The notes: generated by a model not told the origin, from the sequence alone. A stretch of DNA of 64,000 bases from Triparma verrucosa (GCA_030267905.1 BRXX01000351.1:1-64000); one strand, 5' to 3'. Shown: positions 10,544 to 22,699, numbered from the stretch's first letter. A program made the numbers and translations.

Positions 10544-12197
10544 ATGGAGGTCCAACGCCTGCTGCCGCAGAAATCAGTCGCGTCTCCACCCCTCCTCCCC
10601 CCCTCTACCTTATTCTCGTCTCAGACTAGGCTCAAAGCCTTCTCCATCGCCGCTGCCCTCGTGACGGCAAATGTCGGTGAGGCGAACTCAATCACCACTC
10701 CAACCCGCTCCTCGCTCCCACTCACGCAACGCAAACCGCTCGCAAACGCACTCCGAACCTTCCAGTCGCCTGGGCTCTTGCCCTAACGGCCTCGAGCTCT
10801 TACCCTCAGCTCGCCTCCCCCTGCGTCCTCGCCTTCACCTTTGGGCTCCGACACGCAGTCGACGCCGACCACATCGCCGCCATCGACAACGTCACCAGGA
10901 AGCTAATGAGGCCCAACACACTTCAGGCCTACCCCGACCCGCCGCTCCTGGTTGGGCTGTACTTTTCCCTCGGGCACTCCACGGTAGTGGTGCTAATGTG
11001 CGTCGGCGTGGCTCTCGGCTCCGCTTACCTCTCCGACAACGTCTCTAATTTGAAGGAGGTGCTCGCCCCGATCGGCACGACCGTCTCCGCCGCGGTCCTA
11101 CTGCTGGTGTCCGTCCTTAATTTTGCGGTGGCGAGGAATCTGATTATGGAGAGGCACGAGAAGAAAGTCAAGGGAGAGCACAAGCACTACTCTACTTTTG
11201 GCGGGACGTTCTTCACTCACAAGGTGAGACCTTCCAGCCATCCAACCGTGGTTATTAATACTAACTTGTCGCTTCGCTCCTCGGCCGCTTCGCTCGCTCC
11301 CATCGTAGCACATGATCAATATATCAGACGACGGAGAAGTGGAAAAAGACACAGAGTCGGACGCCACCGGCGGCATCATAACCCGTTGCTGCCCCAACAT
11401 TTTCGACGGCATCGACGCCCCTTGGAAGATGTACCCTATAGGGTTCCTTTTCGGGCTGGGCTTCGACACCGCCAGCGAGGTCGCCCTGCTGGGCCTCACC
11501 GCCATGTCCTCTTCCAGTGACATGCCGGTCCTCTTCACGCTGCTGCTTCCCATTCTGTTCACAACGGGCATGAGCCTGATAGACACACTGAACGGCATGA
11601 TGATGCTGGCGACGTACAGGTGAGACAAATGCGTGGGGTGTGGGATGTGGTCGCGAGTGTCGTGCAGGCAACGCATCAACGCCTGATATTTTTATTCTAA
11701 CTCGTCGCTTCGCTCCTCGCGCTCCTCAGCTGGGCTGACAACGACCCTAGTAAGCGCCTCTTCTTCAATCTCTTCCTGACAATTTTGAGCGCCACCATCG
11801 CCCTCGTGGTAGCAGTCATTGAGATCCTGGGCAGAGTCCAAGATCACTTCTCCCTCTGCGGTTCATTTTGGGACGGTGTCAAGTGCGTCAACGACAACTT
11901 CGAGGTGGTGGGGTATGGGATTATCGTCCTCTTCGCCTGCTCTTCCCTTGTCGCTTTCTTGTACATGAAGTACTTTATGGAGGGAGAAGGTCAATCAGAA
12001 CAGAGGGAGAAACAAGTCGCCATCAGGAAGGCCGCAAAGGACGAGGAATACATTCGCAAGAGAATGCTGGCGAGGGCCATGGGCAAGGAGAAGGTGAGAA
12101 ACTGAGGAGGCCGCTGCTAAATTCTTCAGAGTGTCTAACGTCAAACATCCATCGTTATGTTCCTTCGCAGATCGTGGCACGAGATATTGACATATAA
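10544..12197 (+). CDS. NiCoT-family nickel/cobalt transporter
   Basis: Exons 10544-10676, 10766-11223, 11309-11619, 11730-12093 and 12171-12197 give 430 residues. NiCoT permeases import Ni2+ or Co2+ across membranes. The family signature in helix II is intact (RHAVDADHIAAIDN), followed by the conserved GLYFSLGHSTVV, the later motif FLFGLGFDTASEVALLG and the downstream GMSLIDTLNG. About eight hydrophobic helices are visible. Between the two halves lies a charged His-containing loop (HEKKVKGEHKHYS), common in this family. The tiny last exon adds only IVARDIDI. Two introns carry the shared CGTCGCTTCGCTCC-type 3' segment. Nickel versus cobalt preference cannot be read from the sequence. Confidence 0.92.
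11620..11729 (+). repeat. Intron with shared CTAAC / TCGTCGCTTCGCTC 3' end (NiCoT intron 3)
   Basis: Begins GTGAGACAAATG and contains TTCTAAC followed by TCGTCGCTTCGCTCCTCG, ending GCTCCTCAG. It is one of the cleanest examples of the intron family described in the findings. Confidence 0.7.
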
Positions 12198-12317
12198 AAT
12201 AGAATTAGACGACATGTTTTTTAGCAAAAACACAAAATCTTCCTCATTCCCACCCAATCCTTATTTTTTCTTGTTTCCAACCTTCCCCGTCTCCTTTTCT
12301 CCCAACAATTGATTTTT

Positions 12318-14099
12318 TTACTTGATGACGATCTCCTTAGTACTAGTAGGCGCGCTCACAGAGATGTCAACACTAGGCCTGAGCTTGCAGCACTCCTGCA
12401 CGGCTCCGTGCACGCGGTGCTCTGTGAAGTCGGAGATCTTCTGGGCGTCGACGGGGACACCGTTGTCGACGGCAGTGTAGGCGAGCTGGTCGAGGATGTA
12501 GTCGAACCTGGGGGCCCACTTCCTGCTTCCCCACTTGGCCGTGAAGGAGCAGTTGTCGACCATGAAGGCGACGCCCCTGTAGTGCATGTAGGGGGCTAGG
12601 GAGTCCACGGCCTCAATGACGGACTCGTTGATGACCTCCGAGTAGCTGTGGCCGCCCTCGAGGAGGACGTCAATCTGGGCCATCATGGTGGCGACGTAAA
12701 CGCCAGCGGTGAAGGGGTTCAGGGGGATTTTGTCGTCGTCCCTGTTGGCGCGGACCCTCTCCCCTACTTGCCAGGTGTCGGTTCCGTCGATCTGAGTTGT
12801 ATGAGTGAGTTATTTGATTCGAGGTTGAAGGGCGAACGAAGTGATGAGTTAGACTAATTGTTTGGAATGTTCGCCTCGAAGCCTCTTCGCGTCTTACCTT
12901 GCCGATGAATCCCTTGCCCGAGTTAACGCGGTCTCCCTGCATGATAACGGATCGAATCTCGTTTCCGCACCTGACCTCGTCGTAGCACTCCTGGAGGATC
13001 TCCTTGGAGGGGCTGTAACTGGCGGAGTACGCCGTCTCGAAGATCTTCTTATCGTCGGCGTTCATGTCGTCGTAGACGGCCTTGATGCCTCTGGTGGAAA
13101 TTTTCTTGGTGATCTGGCCGGTGATGCTCTCGGCGGAGTTAAGGAAAGCGTCCTCCGGCGTCATCCCCTGCTTCTGGTACCTCCTGTAAAGCCCCTCGAC
13201 GATGGCGTGGACGGCTCCTAGGAGGATGCCGCGCTCACCGTAAATGTCGGAGCGGTACTCGTCGCGGAGGGTAGTCTCGAAGAGGAAGGGGGCGCCGACG
13301 GCGACTCCCCAACCCAGGGCGAGCTCGAGTGCCTTTCCGGACTTATTCTGGTGGACGGCGAAGCTGAAGGAACGTTTGGGTGAGAATTTATCGTACCACG
13401 TTTCAGGGCTCCAACATTATCTCACCTCGAGTTGATTCCAGCTCCGTTAACCTCCTTCCCCTGCTCATAAAGCCTCCTAACACTCGGTCCCATCCCCTTC
13501 GGCGCAACGAGAATAACGTCCATATCCTCCGGGAACGCTTCCCCAATACTGTCAAGGTAACCGAGGAGGAAACCGTGACTCAATCCTAGAGTCGCCCCCG
13601 GTTTCATCGTATCGAATACCTTCTGATAAAGCTTACTCTGCGCCGCGTCAGAAATAAGGAGAATGACCATGTCACTCTCTGCGATGACCTTGTACATTTC
13701 TCCTAGGCTTCCGTCTTCCTCGTTGAAGCCCTGCTCCCTGGCTTCGGCGAAGGAGGAGGAACCTTCGCGGAGACCTATTGAGACGGAGATGTCGGCGCCG
13801 GCGTCGTTGAGGGAATCCTTGATGTTCTGCGCTTGAGCGGGGGCCTGGGAACCCCAACCGATTACTCCGATCTTCTTTATTCCTTCAAAGGCCTTGGGAA
13901 GGAGGGGGAAGAGATCCCTTCCTCCCTTGACGATCGTCTCGGTTGTCTCGGCGAGTTTAACCTCTGTGGTTGTGAAGATATCACTTTTGAAAGCTGATAG
14001 TTTGGAGACCCTGCTGGTTCTGGGGGCGAATGCGGGGGAGAACGCCATGGCGGAGGTAGCAAGGAGAGCTGAGGTAATTGTGAAGAGAGAGAATTTCAT
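12318..14099 (-). CDS. ilvC: Ketol-acid reductoisomerase, plastid-targeted
   Basis: Exons (gene order) 13426-14099, 12898-13363 and 12318-12791 give 537 residues. The enzyme converts 2-acetolactate or acetohydroxybutyrate to the dihydroxy acids of valine, leucine and isoleucine synthesis, using NADPH and Mg2+. The N-terminus is bipartite: an ER signal peptide (MKFSLFTITSALLATSA) meets the Phe-containing cleavage motif MAFSPAFAP, the typical route into complex red-lineage plastids. The NADPH site reads IGVIGWGSQAPAQAQNI. VAPKGMGPSVR and the long two-part C-terminal helical domain indicate the plant-like class II form. The stop is 120 bp from the end of the convergent NiCoT gene. Confidence 0.95.
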
Positions 14100-14844
14100 T
14101 TTTATTATTTATGGTGGGGGGGGGGCTGAGGGGGAGACGAGAAGGGTGGGTTAGAGAGAGGGGCTGTGGCGCAGGATGGCAGGAGTGTGTGGCAGGATCC
14201 TGTGTTGGCCGAAGTTGCAGCTTTACGAGGGACGACTGTTGGAGGTATATTTCATTTTTGCGAACATTTATGATAGTATTAATATTACGAATCATATTGT
14301 TGAGTGTGTATTGTGAGGTTGTATGGTTGTAAATGAAGTTTATAAGTTTTTGTTGCACTAAATATGATAATAACGGAGAGTGATGATGCTGGCGGCATCG
14401 CAAAGGTGTTGACTTTCTAAATGAGCTTTAAACGCCAAGCAGACTCTTTTCCTGCACAACGACGATATGATATAATCACGAACTAAAGGCTGATGGAGGA
14501 GGATTATGGATTCATCGACTTATTGGAACTCTTACTATACTTAATGTTTATGATCTTCCCTAAATACCTTCCCTAAAGACAAAAGGAAAATGGAAATGCA
14601 AGAACAAAAAAGATGGGAATTGTCCCTTAAATAGTCCCTTAAATCAACCCCAGCTTCACTATTTACAACATCTTATTATTTAATCGATAACACACATCAA
14701 TAAACCTAACATTCATTAAATAACATATCTCTAATCGTACGTTAAAATCATAATAATCAACAATTCACAACTGAGATCAGAACGGCGACCAGCACAGCTA
14801 ATCTATCCCCTATATAATCATCAAACCTACGACTAAACGCTATC
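14100..14844. other. AT-rich divergent intergenic region
   Basis: 745 bp with no supported exon, between the divergent starts of ketol-acid reductoisomerase and histidinol-phosphate aminotransferase, two amino-acid biosynthesis genes. Much of it is AT-rich. A shared bidirectional promoter is possible but not shown by the sequence. Confidence 0.5.
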
Positions 14845-16275
14845 ATGACTAGTGACCATACTCAGATACAGACCTTCTGCATAGGAGCTCTTACGGGCTT
14901 AACTCTATCGTACGTCTATAATCAAATAAAGGCCTCCAAAAAGTCCCGTCCCTCCTCCTCCCCCTCCTCCTCCTCCAATTCCTCCTCAAAATCCTCCTCC
15001 GGCGCCAGCGTCTGCGCCGCCTACGCCCGCCCCAACATCCTAACCCTCCAGCCCTACCGATGCGCCCGCGACGACTACGAGACCGGCCTCCTCCTCGACG
15101 CGAACGAGAACACCCTAGGCCCCTCCCTCTCCTCCCCAGACACACAGGAGCTCGAGCGTTACCCCTCCCCCTACCAGATCCCTCTAAAGCAGAAGCTTTC
15201 TAAGATCCGAAACGTGAAACCCGAGAACATCTTCGTCGGTGTAGGTTCCGACGAGGCTATCGACATGCTTTACCGTATCTTCTGCATCCCTTCCGTCTCC
15301 AACGTAATAACGACTCCTCCTACCTACGGTATGTACAAAGTCTCAGCCGTAACAAACGACGTTCAAATTAAACCCGTACCCCTCTCCCCATCCTACGACT
15401 TAAGAGTCCCGGAGATGCTCGAAGCCGTTGACGAGAATACTAGGATTATATGGATATGTTCTCCCGGTAATCCAACGAGTAAATGCGTCAAGTCCTCCGA
15501 CATCAGGAAGATAGCCTCCAGCTTCTCAGGAATAGTCGTCCTCGACGAAGCCTACATCGACTTCGCTGAATCAGGGAGCCTCTGCCACCTCCTGGAGACG
15601 TACCCTAACATCGTGGTGCTGCAGACGTTGTCGAAGGCGTTCGGTTTAGCGGGAATCAGATGCGGATTCGCTATCTCCTCAAAGGAAATTATCGAACTTA
15701 TGAACAGAGTTAAAGGTGAGAAAAGTCTGTCGAGCCGACGAAATAGCATAACTAAGAACGAGCCTGCTATTTTTACCAAGAGCCCGGGGCTGCACACTCC
15801 TTACTACGAATCCTCTAACATGCATCTCTAACGTTCTTAATAACGTGTTTTAAATCGTGTAAACGTCCCGACTCTTCCTTCCTCCACAATTCGTTTTCCA
15901 GCGCCTTACAACCTAAATAAATTATCCAGCGCCGTCGCCTTAGACGCTCTAAATAACTACTCCACCCTGCAAAAAAATATAAAACTTCTAATCAAAGAAA
16001 GGGAACGTGTGAAGTCATCTCTCGAGAGCCGGCCTTACGTCGTCCGCGTTCAACAGAGTGACTCTAATTTCTTGCTTTTCGAATTGAAGAGAAACGCGAA
16101 ACTTATATATCAGGTTATGGCGGATGAGTATTCTGTGGTTACGAGGTATAGGGGTGCGGAGGTTCATTGTGGGGAGTGTGTTAGGGTTACGGTTGGGAAG
16201 GAGGAGGAGAATGAAGAGTTTTTGAAAGCGTTGGATGGAGCGTGGGAGAGGGTTGAGGGGGAGAAGAGTTTGTGA
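14845..16275 (+). CDS. hisC: Histidinol-phosphate aminotransferase
   Basis: Exons 14845-15715 and 15902-16275 give 414 residues. This PLP enzyme transfers an amino group from glutamate to imidazole-acetol phosphate in histidine synthesis. Visible motifs are LLLDANENTLGPS near the start of the fold, ERYPSPYQIPLK, GVGSDEAIDML, the CSPGNPTSKCV loop, VVLDEAYIDFAE, and the PLP-lysine motif TLSKAFGLAGIRCGFA. Exon 2 encodes the small domain, ending with the phosphate-binding arginine region (CVRVTVGKEEENEEFL). The N-terminus has a hydrophobic segment (FCIGALTGLTLSYVY) and a polyserine tract, probably targeting sequence, but without an obvious plastid Phe motif. Intron 15716-15901 is long for this window and lacks the shared 3' motif. 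Confidence 0.92.
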
Positions 16276-16580
16276 GGAGAGAAAGGGGGGGGAGTAAGAT
16301 AGTGTGAACGTTTTTATTAAATGTTCGAAGAGTTCTTTCTTTGTTCGAAATTCATTTGTGAAGTTCATTTCCAGTGCCGGTGGAGGCAGATTTCTTCAAA
16401 GTTGCCAATAACAATCTATCGTTATCTCCGGAGGAAGTGCGAGGGCGATAGTATTAGTGCATCATTGAAATCAGCAGCTTTTGCGCAAAAGTGATCTTCG
16501 TTCACAAATCAAAAGATGCTAGTCCTGGGTTTGGCTGGGAGAGTTTCTGTGAAATTCACAAGCCCAAACTCAAATCACAA
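16276..16580. other. Short intergenic region
   Basis: 305 bp between two same-strand genes. No coding exon seen; it presumably contains the hisC 3' end and the promoter of the TPR gene. Confidence 0.45.
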
Positions 16581-18208
16581 ATGGCCGAAGACAATGCTGA
16601 GCTCTTGGCTCTCCAAAGGATCGATGAGACTTGCACCCAATTGCAACAACAGGTGAGCCATCTCCCCCCCCGCATCCTGCCAAACACAAACACAAACACT
16701 GCGGAGCTGTTGTGCTGTTGCCGGGAATTAAGTTATACAAAGGGGGGGGCTCCGTACCCCCCGGTTCGCCCTCGAAGCGACCCGCGTATATCTGGTATCT
16801 TGCTGCGCCCTACGACCCTGGCGGAATCAAAATCCTCCTCCCGTCCCCTTCTCCTGCCCCTCCCCCACCGGACCTTTGTCTGAGACCCTCCTCTAAACTT
16901 CCCTGTACCCCTCCATCTCCTTCCATCCCCCCGCCGGCTTCGACCCCTTCTAACCCCCCCCCACACACACGCACTCTTCTCCCTCCCTTCAACTCTCCAC
17001 CAACAGGGTAACTACCTTGAGGCTCTAGAATGCATGGAGCGCGGCCTAGTTCTCCGACAGCACTTCTTCGGCGCAGACAGTGAAGAAGTCTGGAGGGCCT
17101 GTAAGGTCGTGGGGGAGATGTGCAACCTGTTGGCGATGACGTATTTGCAGCAGGAGGTGAGTTTTACGTTAGAGGGGGATTTATCCGGACGTTTTTGTGT
17201 CTCTACTACATCACTTCATCATATCATGTCTTCTGAGTCTTCCTCTCATGCGACACCCAAACCCCCCCACCCACAATTCACCACTTCTCTTCATCCAGGA
17301 CTTCGCAATGGTACTGGAACTCCTGAAGAAGGCCGAAATTCTGACAGAGCGTGACCCTCCCGGAAGGGCCGTCACCTTCAACAACCTGGCGTGCTACTAC
17401 CGCCGCCAGGGGAAGCTCCACGCCAGCCTGCAATACCTCCAGAAGGCCCTCAAGATTGAGGGAAGGCTTGAGAAGGTGGACAACCCGGCCGACACACATC
17501 TCAACGCGTGCGCTGTGCTGAGTCAGCTTGGCCGCCACCAGAGTGCGTTGGAGCACTCCCAGAGCGCCCTGATCTTGTTGCAGGAGGTGAGCAAAGCAAG
17601 GCGTCTTCTTCGCTTCGTTCTTCATTTCTCTAACAACACAAACAATATCAACGCATCAAAAAACACCTTGCTACCAACACGCCACAGGAACTCTTCAACG
17701 GGGTCAACCCCCTTCAGGATGAGACGACGCCCCCGAAGGCCGACCGCATTGCGGTCTTAGCAATCGCCTACCACAACATCGGAGTGGAGCAGGAGTTCTT
17801 GAAGAAATTTGACCAGAGGTGAGCGACACCAAGACTACGAGCAGCGAAGAAAGGGATAGATTTGGGGACGTGATATAAGAAATAAGAAGCGAGTGCGAGA
17901 ACCGCTTTACTACTCCTACTTTATCCTAACTCGCTGTCGCCTTGCTCGCTCCTCATCGCAGCCTGAGCAGTTACAGAAAGGGGGTGGAGGTCGCTGAACG
18001 GTACCTCGGCCCCGACCACAGCATCACCGTGACGCTTAGGAACTCCACCGTGTCGGCGAGGAGGGCCATCGTCGCAAAGGACCCCCAGGCGAGGGCCCAG
18101 CTGAGCACAAAGCAGGCGAAACAGAAGACAGGAAAGAAGAAGAAGGCGTCGAGGGCGACGGGGAGTGTTGGAGAGGGAACCGAGGCCTTGATCTCGCCGA
18201 GAGGTTAA
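16581..18208 (+). CDS. Tetratricopeptide-repeat protein
   Basis: Exons 16581-16652, 17007-17156, 17299-17586, 17688-17818 and 17962-18208 give 295 residues. Helical TPR-type repeats are seen in LLKKAEIL, TFNNLACYYRRQGKLHASLQ, NACAVLSQLGRHQSALEHSQ and AIAYHNIGVEQEFLKK, the usual alternation of small and aromatic residues. These repeats mediate protein binding. The C-terminus is basic and Lys-rich (KQAKQKTGKKKKAS). Several flagellar and cytoplasmic adaptor families look like this, and I cannot choose one. Intron 1 (354 bp) is Pro-codon-like and C-rich; the last intron has the shared CTCATCGCAG ending. Confidence 0.7.
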
Positions 18209-18549
18209 TGAATCGAAAGAATACGAATCGTCCAAATGTAAAATGTTTGTTTATTGTTAGTAGAAGTCAAAAACTTGTGCGATTTCAATTTATTCTTTTC
18301 AGCCGAAGAGAGAGATCAATCAAAACCCAACTCAGTTTGAAATTACTGGAACCACTTTCTTCTCTCTCTTTCTTCAATTTATACCGGTAAAATGTAAGAT
18401 TCAGATTCACGCCATAACTTCTTCCTTAACCTCTCCAACCTCGTTAATGATCCAATAAGCCACAAAAAGTCTCCCCGTCCTCTCTTCGATCAAACCCTCC
18501 ATCCTGACGGCCTACCACGCCACCCGCGTACTAACCCACCTAACAACTC
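18209..18549. other. Intergenic region with a possible minus-strand microORF
   Basis: No clear multi-domain gene. On the minus strand a 31-codon ATG frame at 18407-18502 has protein-like composition (see findings). Otherwise it contains the 3' end of the TPR gene and the promoter of the GOLD-domain gene. Confidence 0.4.
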
Positions 18550-19418
18550 ATGTATCGTCCGCACAACACGCACAGGTCCAACCAGCAGAACCCGCCCCCA
18601 CTCAGCTCTGACAGTCTGCAGGCGTTCTTCTCCAAGTTAGACAAGTCCAAGGTCGTCCCCAAGGAGGCGACGTACAAATGCTCAGACGTCCCTGTGACGT
18701 ACGCCCTCGAGCTTCCCATACCCATTAGCTTGAAGGGGAGCACGATACGGTACAGTTTCACGACTGTCGAGGGAGATGTGTCGTTTGGAGTGTTCATGCG
18801 GAAGCCCGACGATACAGCACAGGGTACGACCGCGGACAATGGCGAGGAGGCGGAGGAAGAAGAATTGCAGCCGTTGACCCGTGTCGACAGTCACGAGTCT
18901 CCCGTGAGTGGATCCTTCCTCGTCACTGAGGCTCCGTCGGTTGCGGTCATAGTGTGGGACAACAACTACTCGTGGTTCCGATCGAAAACGATCTCGTATT
19001 CAGTCACCATCAAACCTCCAAGCCAGGACATCGTGCAAGCAAAGTATATCTCCACTTGTAATACTTCTCTTTCGAACGCGTCCATCGACCACAGGAGCGC
19101 AGAGTCGAGGTTGAGCAAATTGATAGCTACACGTTCGCAGCTGAAGAAGGTGAGAGGGTATCGAAGCTGCGAGCTGGCAATGCGTCAATTCGGCTTCACT
19201 AGCAGCTAGTAGCTAGTAGCTAGTAGCTGCGTCATTCTAACCCGTCGCCTCGCTCTTCGCAGGATGTTGAGAGGCTCAAGGCGGAGCTCGCGAGTGCGAT
19301 GAGCAGTCTTGCCTCCTCAGAAAAGGAGGAGATCTACCTGAATGAGAGGATGACGTTCCGTAAGAAGCAGATGGAGGGGTTGGAAAAGAGGCTTTCCGAG
19401 GCAGAAAAGAAAAACTAA
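18550..19418 (+). CDS. GOLD-like domain protein with C-terminal coiled coil
   Basis: Exons 18550-19149 and 19263-19418 give 251 residues. The middle resembles a beta-sandwich GOLD domain as in p24 or SEC14-like Golgi proteins: YALELPIPISLKGSTIRYSF, then VSFGVFMRK, an acidic loop, then SVAVIVWDNNYSWFRSKTIS. That WDN-S-W pattern with the flanking strands is the main support. The C-terminus (residues about 195-251) is a charged coiled coil. No signal peptide or membrane segment was seen, so a cytosolic lipid- or vesicle-linked role is inferred. The intron contains repeated AGCTAGT and ends CCTCGCTCTTCGCAG. The stop is 47 bp from that of the convergent gene. Confidence 0.6.
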
Positions 19419-19465
19419 AAAATAAATATATTTTGAACAAATACTACGATTACACTATTACATCG

Positions 19466-22400
19466 TCACCACTCCAAAGGAATCTCAACGTCCATGCCGA
19501 CCAATTTCCCGCCGTCGCCAGTAACTCCACTGACCTTCGCCGAATTTTCAACAGCTTTCTTGATTTTGCTGAGCTGGGCCTCTGCGACGAGCGAAGCGTC
19601 GTGTTAGAAAAAATTAGCGACGAAAGGTAAGGAACGGCCGAGTAAAACCCTAACAATTACGCTCCTCACCTGGAATGGCCGAAGACGAAATAAGATAAGA
19701 GTCCTTTCCGCAGCCTATCGCGAATGAACCGGCCTTCAGCCTCACGGTGGGCCTGTTAGCCCTCGTTGCCTCTAACTCCAACTGCCTGGCCCTCTTCATG
19801 ATTCTCTCCGTCCCCTCCTCCTTGTCTGGCGCCCCTGTCCTCTTGAGCTTGATTTCGAATTGTTCGATCATTTTCTTCTTTACATCATGCATACTCTTTT
19901 TCATTTCTTCCGTCAGGCGTCCGTCTTCTTCCAAGCTCTGATACAATTCGTAGAATGCAGACTTCAAAAGCGGGGCGCCTTCGATTTTTCGCAACAATTT
20001 AGCCACCAGAAGAAACTGCTTTACAGTCGTGTATTCTAAGGAGGGGAGGTTGAAGTGATTCCTATAAACGTTCGCGAGGGAGAGGCCGAGAAATTCGATA
20101 AGCCGAGGTGACGCTAGGGGGCCTGCAAAGAGTTGGTCAGAGCCAAGAGTTAGAGCGAAGTTAAGTGAGGTGGAGATGCGAAAGATGATTTTAATGCCCT
20201 CTCACCATCTCTAAGCGAGGAAAAAACCTTGGCGAAAAAAGCATATGAATGTCCAAGTACCTTACTGTTTAGGTTTGTTCTGAGCAATGCTAGAACGTCA
20301 GCTGCGGCTTCGAAAAGTTGTGCTATCATGAACCAACATGCCCGCTCGTTAGAGGTGACGATAACAGACGATTTGGAGTTTTCTCGTGACTTCGATTTCT
20401 CCAAGATCATCATATTCTTCATCACGGAAAACAGTGTGGTCTCGATTCCCTCTTCCTTTACGAGACATTCATTGCACGTTTTCTTTTGGCAGGAGCTGCA
20501 GTGTTTTCGACAAAACTCGATGACGACATCTTGGATTTCTTTCATGTCGGTGAGCTCGGCAGGTGCAAAGTGAAGAACCCTTGACGCGATGATGAACTCA
20601 GAGCAGGACTGCGACGAGAGACGAGTTAGAATATAAGCACTCCTTGCTCATCGCTTCGTCCTCGCTGTGTCGTACCTGCTCAGATTTAGATACGTTGCTA
20701 AATGCGTCGCCCATTCTTTCGGCGCACCATTTGCTGATGACAGGGGCGTTGCTGGCCCTGAGGGAACTTCCAAGGAGAGGGGCGACGGAAATTCGGGTGG
20801 ACATGCTGCGACGAGCGAAGCGAGCGTTAAGATTAGGTTAGACAGGCACTCCAATACGTTGACGTCGTCATTCGCTCCTCACTCCTCGCTCCTCGCAGTG
20901 GCTCACCTGAGGTCGCTGTTCAGAGCCAGAATGAGTTTGTTGACCAGACACTCCCGGCTGCTCTCGTCGAGGTGGTCAACTCCGCATTGTGAAAGGGCTG
21001 CCACGAGAAAATGGCGATGGTGCTCCTGCGTCTGGGCGCTGACCGCGATGGAGACTGCGAAGTCGACGAAGGAAAAGGGAAGGTGCCTCGCTACAGAGGC
21101 GAAAAGGGCCTTGGCATTATGGAGAGATATCGGGCCACGGCGCACGGATCCGAGCCTCACAAGCATGTGCTGCACAGCGTTGTGCAGCTCCTCCCCCTTG
21201 GACTTTTGGAGCGCCTCCAGGACAAAGCGAGCCTGGCGGTGTGTTTGTTCTCTTGCGTCGGGAGGAATGGGGAGGCAACCTGACAGGGTCACGAAGGCCT
21301 CAACAATCGTCGTGACCTGCGCGAGGAGCGAAGGATGAGAGTGAGTGATAGTACACGGAACCGACGCATTCTCGCAGCTTCTCACCTGGCTCGAAGAGGG
21401 ATCGGCCGAACGCGAATTGGAGTCGAGGCAGAGGGATAGCAGCGCGCTGATTCCGAGGGCCTTGTTCGTAGTAGTCGTCATCGCGGCCGCAGTTATTTCG
21501 TTTTTCAAGTGCTCTAGAACCCACTCCAGCCCGACAGCGGAATTCGTCAGCGGCTTCGCGATTTCTTCCGTGAGCTTCCTCTTGCTGTTAGTGTTGAGGA
21601 GTGAAGCCGAGGAGCGAAGCCGAGGAGCGAAGCGACGAGTTAAAATAAAATAGCGACGGTGGTGAGAGTAGTGAGTGGCCCTCACCTTGCTAGTATGTCC
21701 TCTCCCGAGTCGTCCTCGACGCTCAAGTACCTAACAAGGAAGTCAAAATACTGAGTCAGGAGCTTGTTCATTGCGGCTTTCTTGTGCACAACCTGGTGGT
21801 CCTTCATCTTGGTGTTCTTTGCGTCTTCGACCTTGATTTCAATGAATATCAAAACTAGCTTCCCCCCCACTGAGATTAAGAAATCGACTAGCTGTGAGTG
21901 GTGTGTTATGTTGGTAAAAGTGTTAGTGAATGAGGGTGGGAAAGAGTGAAGTGGAGAGAAGAGGTCGCCAGCGCGAACGAGGAGGAGAAGGAGAGGGAGA
22001 ACAAGACTATAACTCACCTGCACCAACAGGAGCTCCGGCCGCCGGCCAAGCTCTACACAGGTGGTGAGCTCATCGATGAACTTCGCCCCGTGCGCGAGCA
22101 CCCTATTGCCAAGTGTTTCAGCGGCAAGCGAAAATATCGCGTGCGGCTCGGAAGACGACTTCCTCAGCGGGCTCCAGGACTTGTGGAACTTGGACAGCAG
22201 ATCCACCTGGCACCTCACGACAGTGTTGCACACGCGCAGCTCGTGCGGGGAGGACACTGGCGACGTGTACAGCATGGACAGACCGTCGAACGCCGCCCTC
22301 GCCATGTCCGACGCCGAGGCGTCCTCCACGAGGCGCTCCGTGGCCGCGACGAGCAGACTCGTCAGCATGGACGTTTTGTCCTTGTGCTTTGATCTATTAA

Positions 22401-22699
22401 TGTCCTTGTAAAGTGTCCAGGCGCGACGCACGTGCAGCTCGGCGGTAGAGTCGTGGGGCTTCATGAGGTAAGTGTACATGTCGTGGAGCTGCGAGTCCGT
22501 CGGAGCCGGTTTCTGGTTCTCTAAATTGTTGTTTAGAGCGACCTGCAGAGCGGGGGGAGGTTTGAGATTAGTTATGGGTTGACATTTCTCTTGGAGGAAT
22601 GGTATGGTCAGGTGAGGTAGTGACACTCACATGTTTGTTGTCCTTGAGGTCAGGGGGCAGAATTTGGTACCCTTCGAACGGCGTGGTGGGAAGAGCCAT
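19466..22699 (-). CDS. Large helical protein of unknown function, nine exons
   Basis: Exons (gene order) 22631-22699, 22018-22542, 21686-21891, 21386-21584, 20907-21316, 20676-20805, 20206-20608, 19670-20122 and 19466-19581; all junctions keep frame, giving 836 residues. I do not recognise the family. The protein is almost entirely helical with regular hydrophobic spacing (for example QARFVLEALQKSKGEELHNA and HHRHFLVAALSQCGVDHL), so an armadillo/HEAT-like solenoid is plausible. A Cys cluster near residue 550 (CRKHCSSCQKKTCNECL) could bind zinc. The start ATG is divergent from the PSI/UIM gene with 96 bp between. At least five of its eight introns carry the shared 3' motif, the densest cluster in the window. 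Confidence 0.65.
19582..19669 (-). repeat. Intron with shared 3' end (unknown gene, intron 8)
   Basis: In gene orientation it starts GTGAGGAGCG and ends with TTCTAAC then ACGACGCTTCGCTCGTCGCAG-type sequence, matching introns of unrelated genes. Confidence 0.65.
20806..20906 (-). repeat. Intron with shared 3' end and complementary 5' half (unknown gene, intron 5)
   Basis: Gene orientation: the 5' half contains GCGAGGAGCGAGGAGTGAGG, and the 3' end contains CGCTCGCTTCGCTCGTCG before CAG. The two halves are largely complementary, so the intron RNA could fold into a hairpin that brings the splice sites together. Confidence 0.65.
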
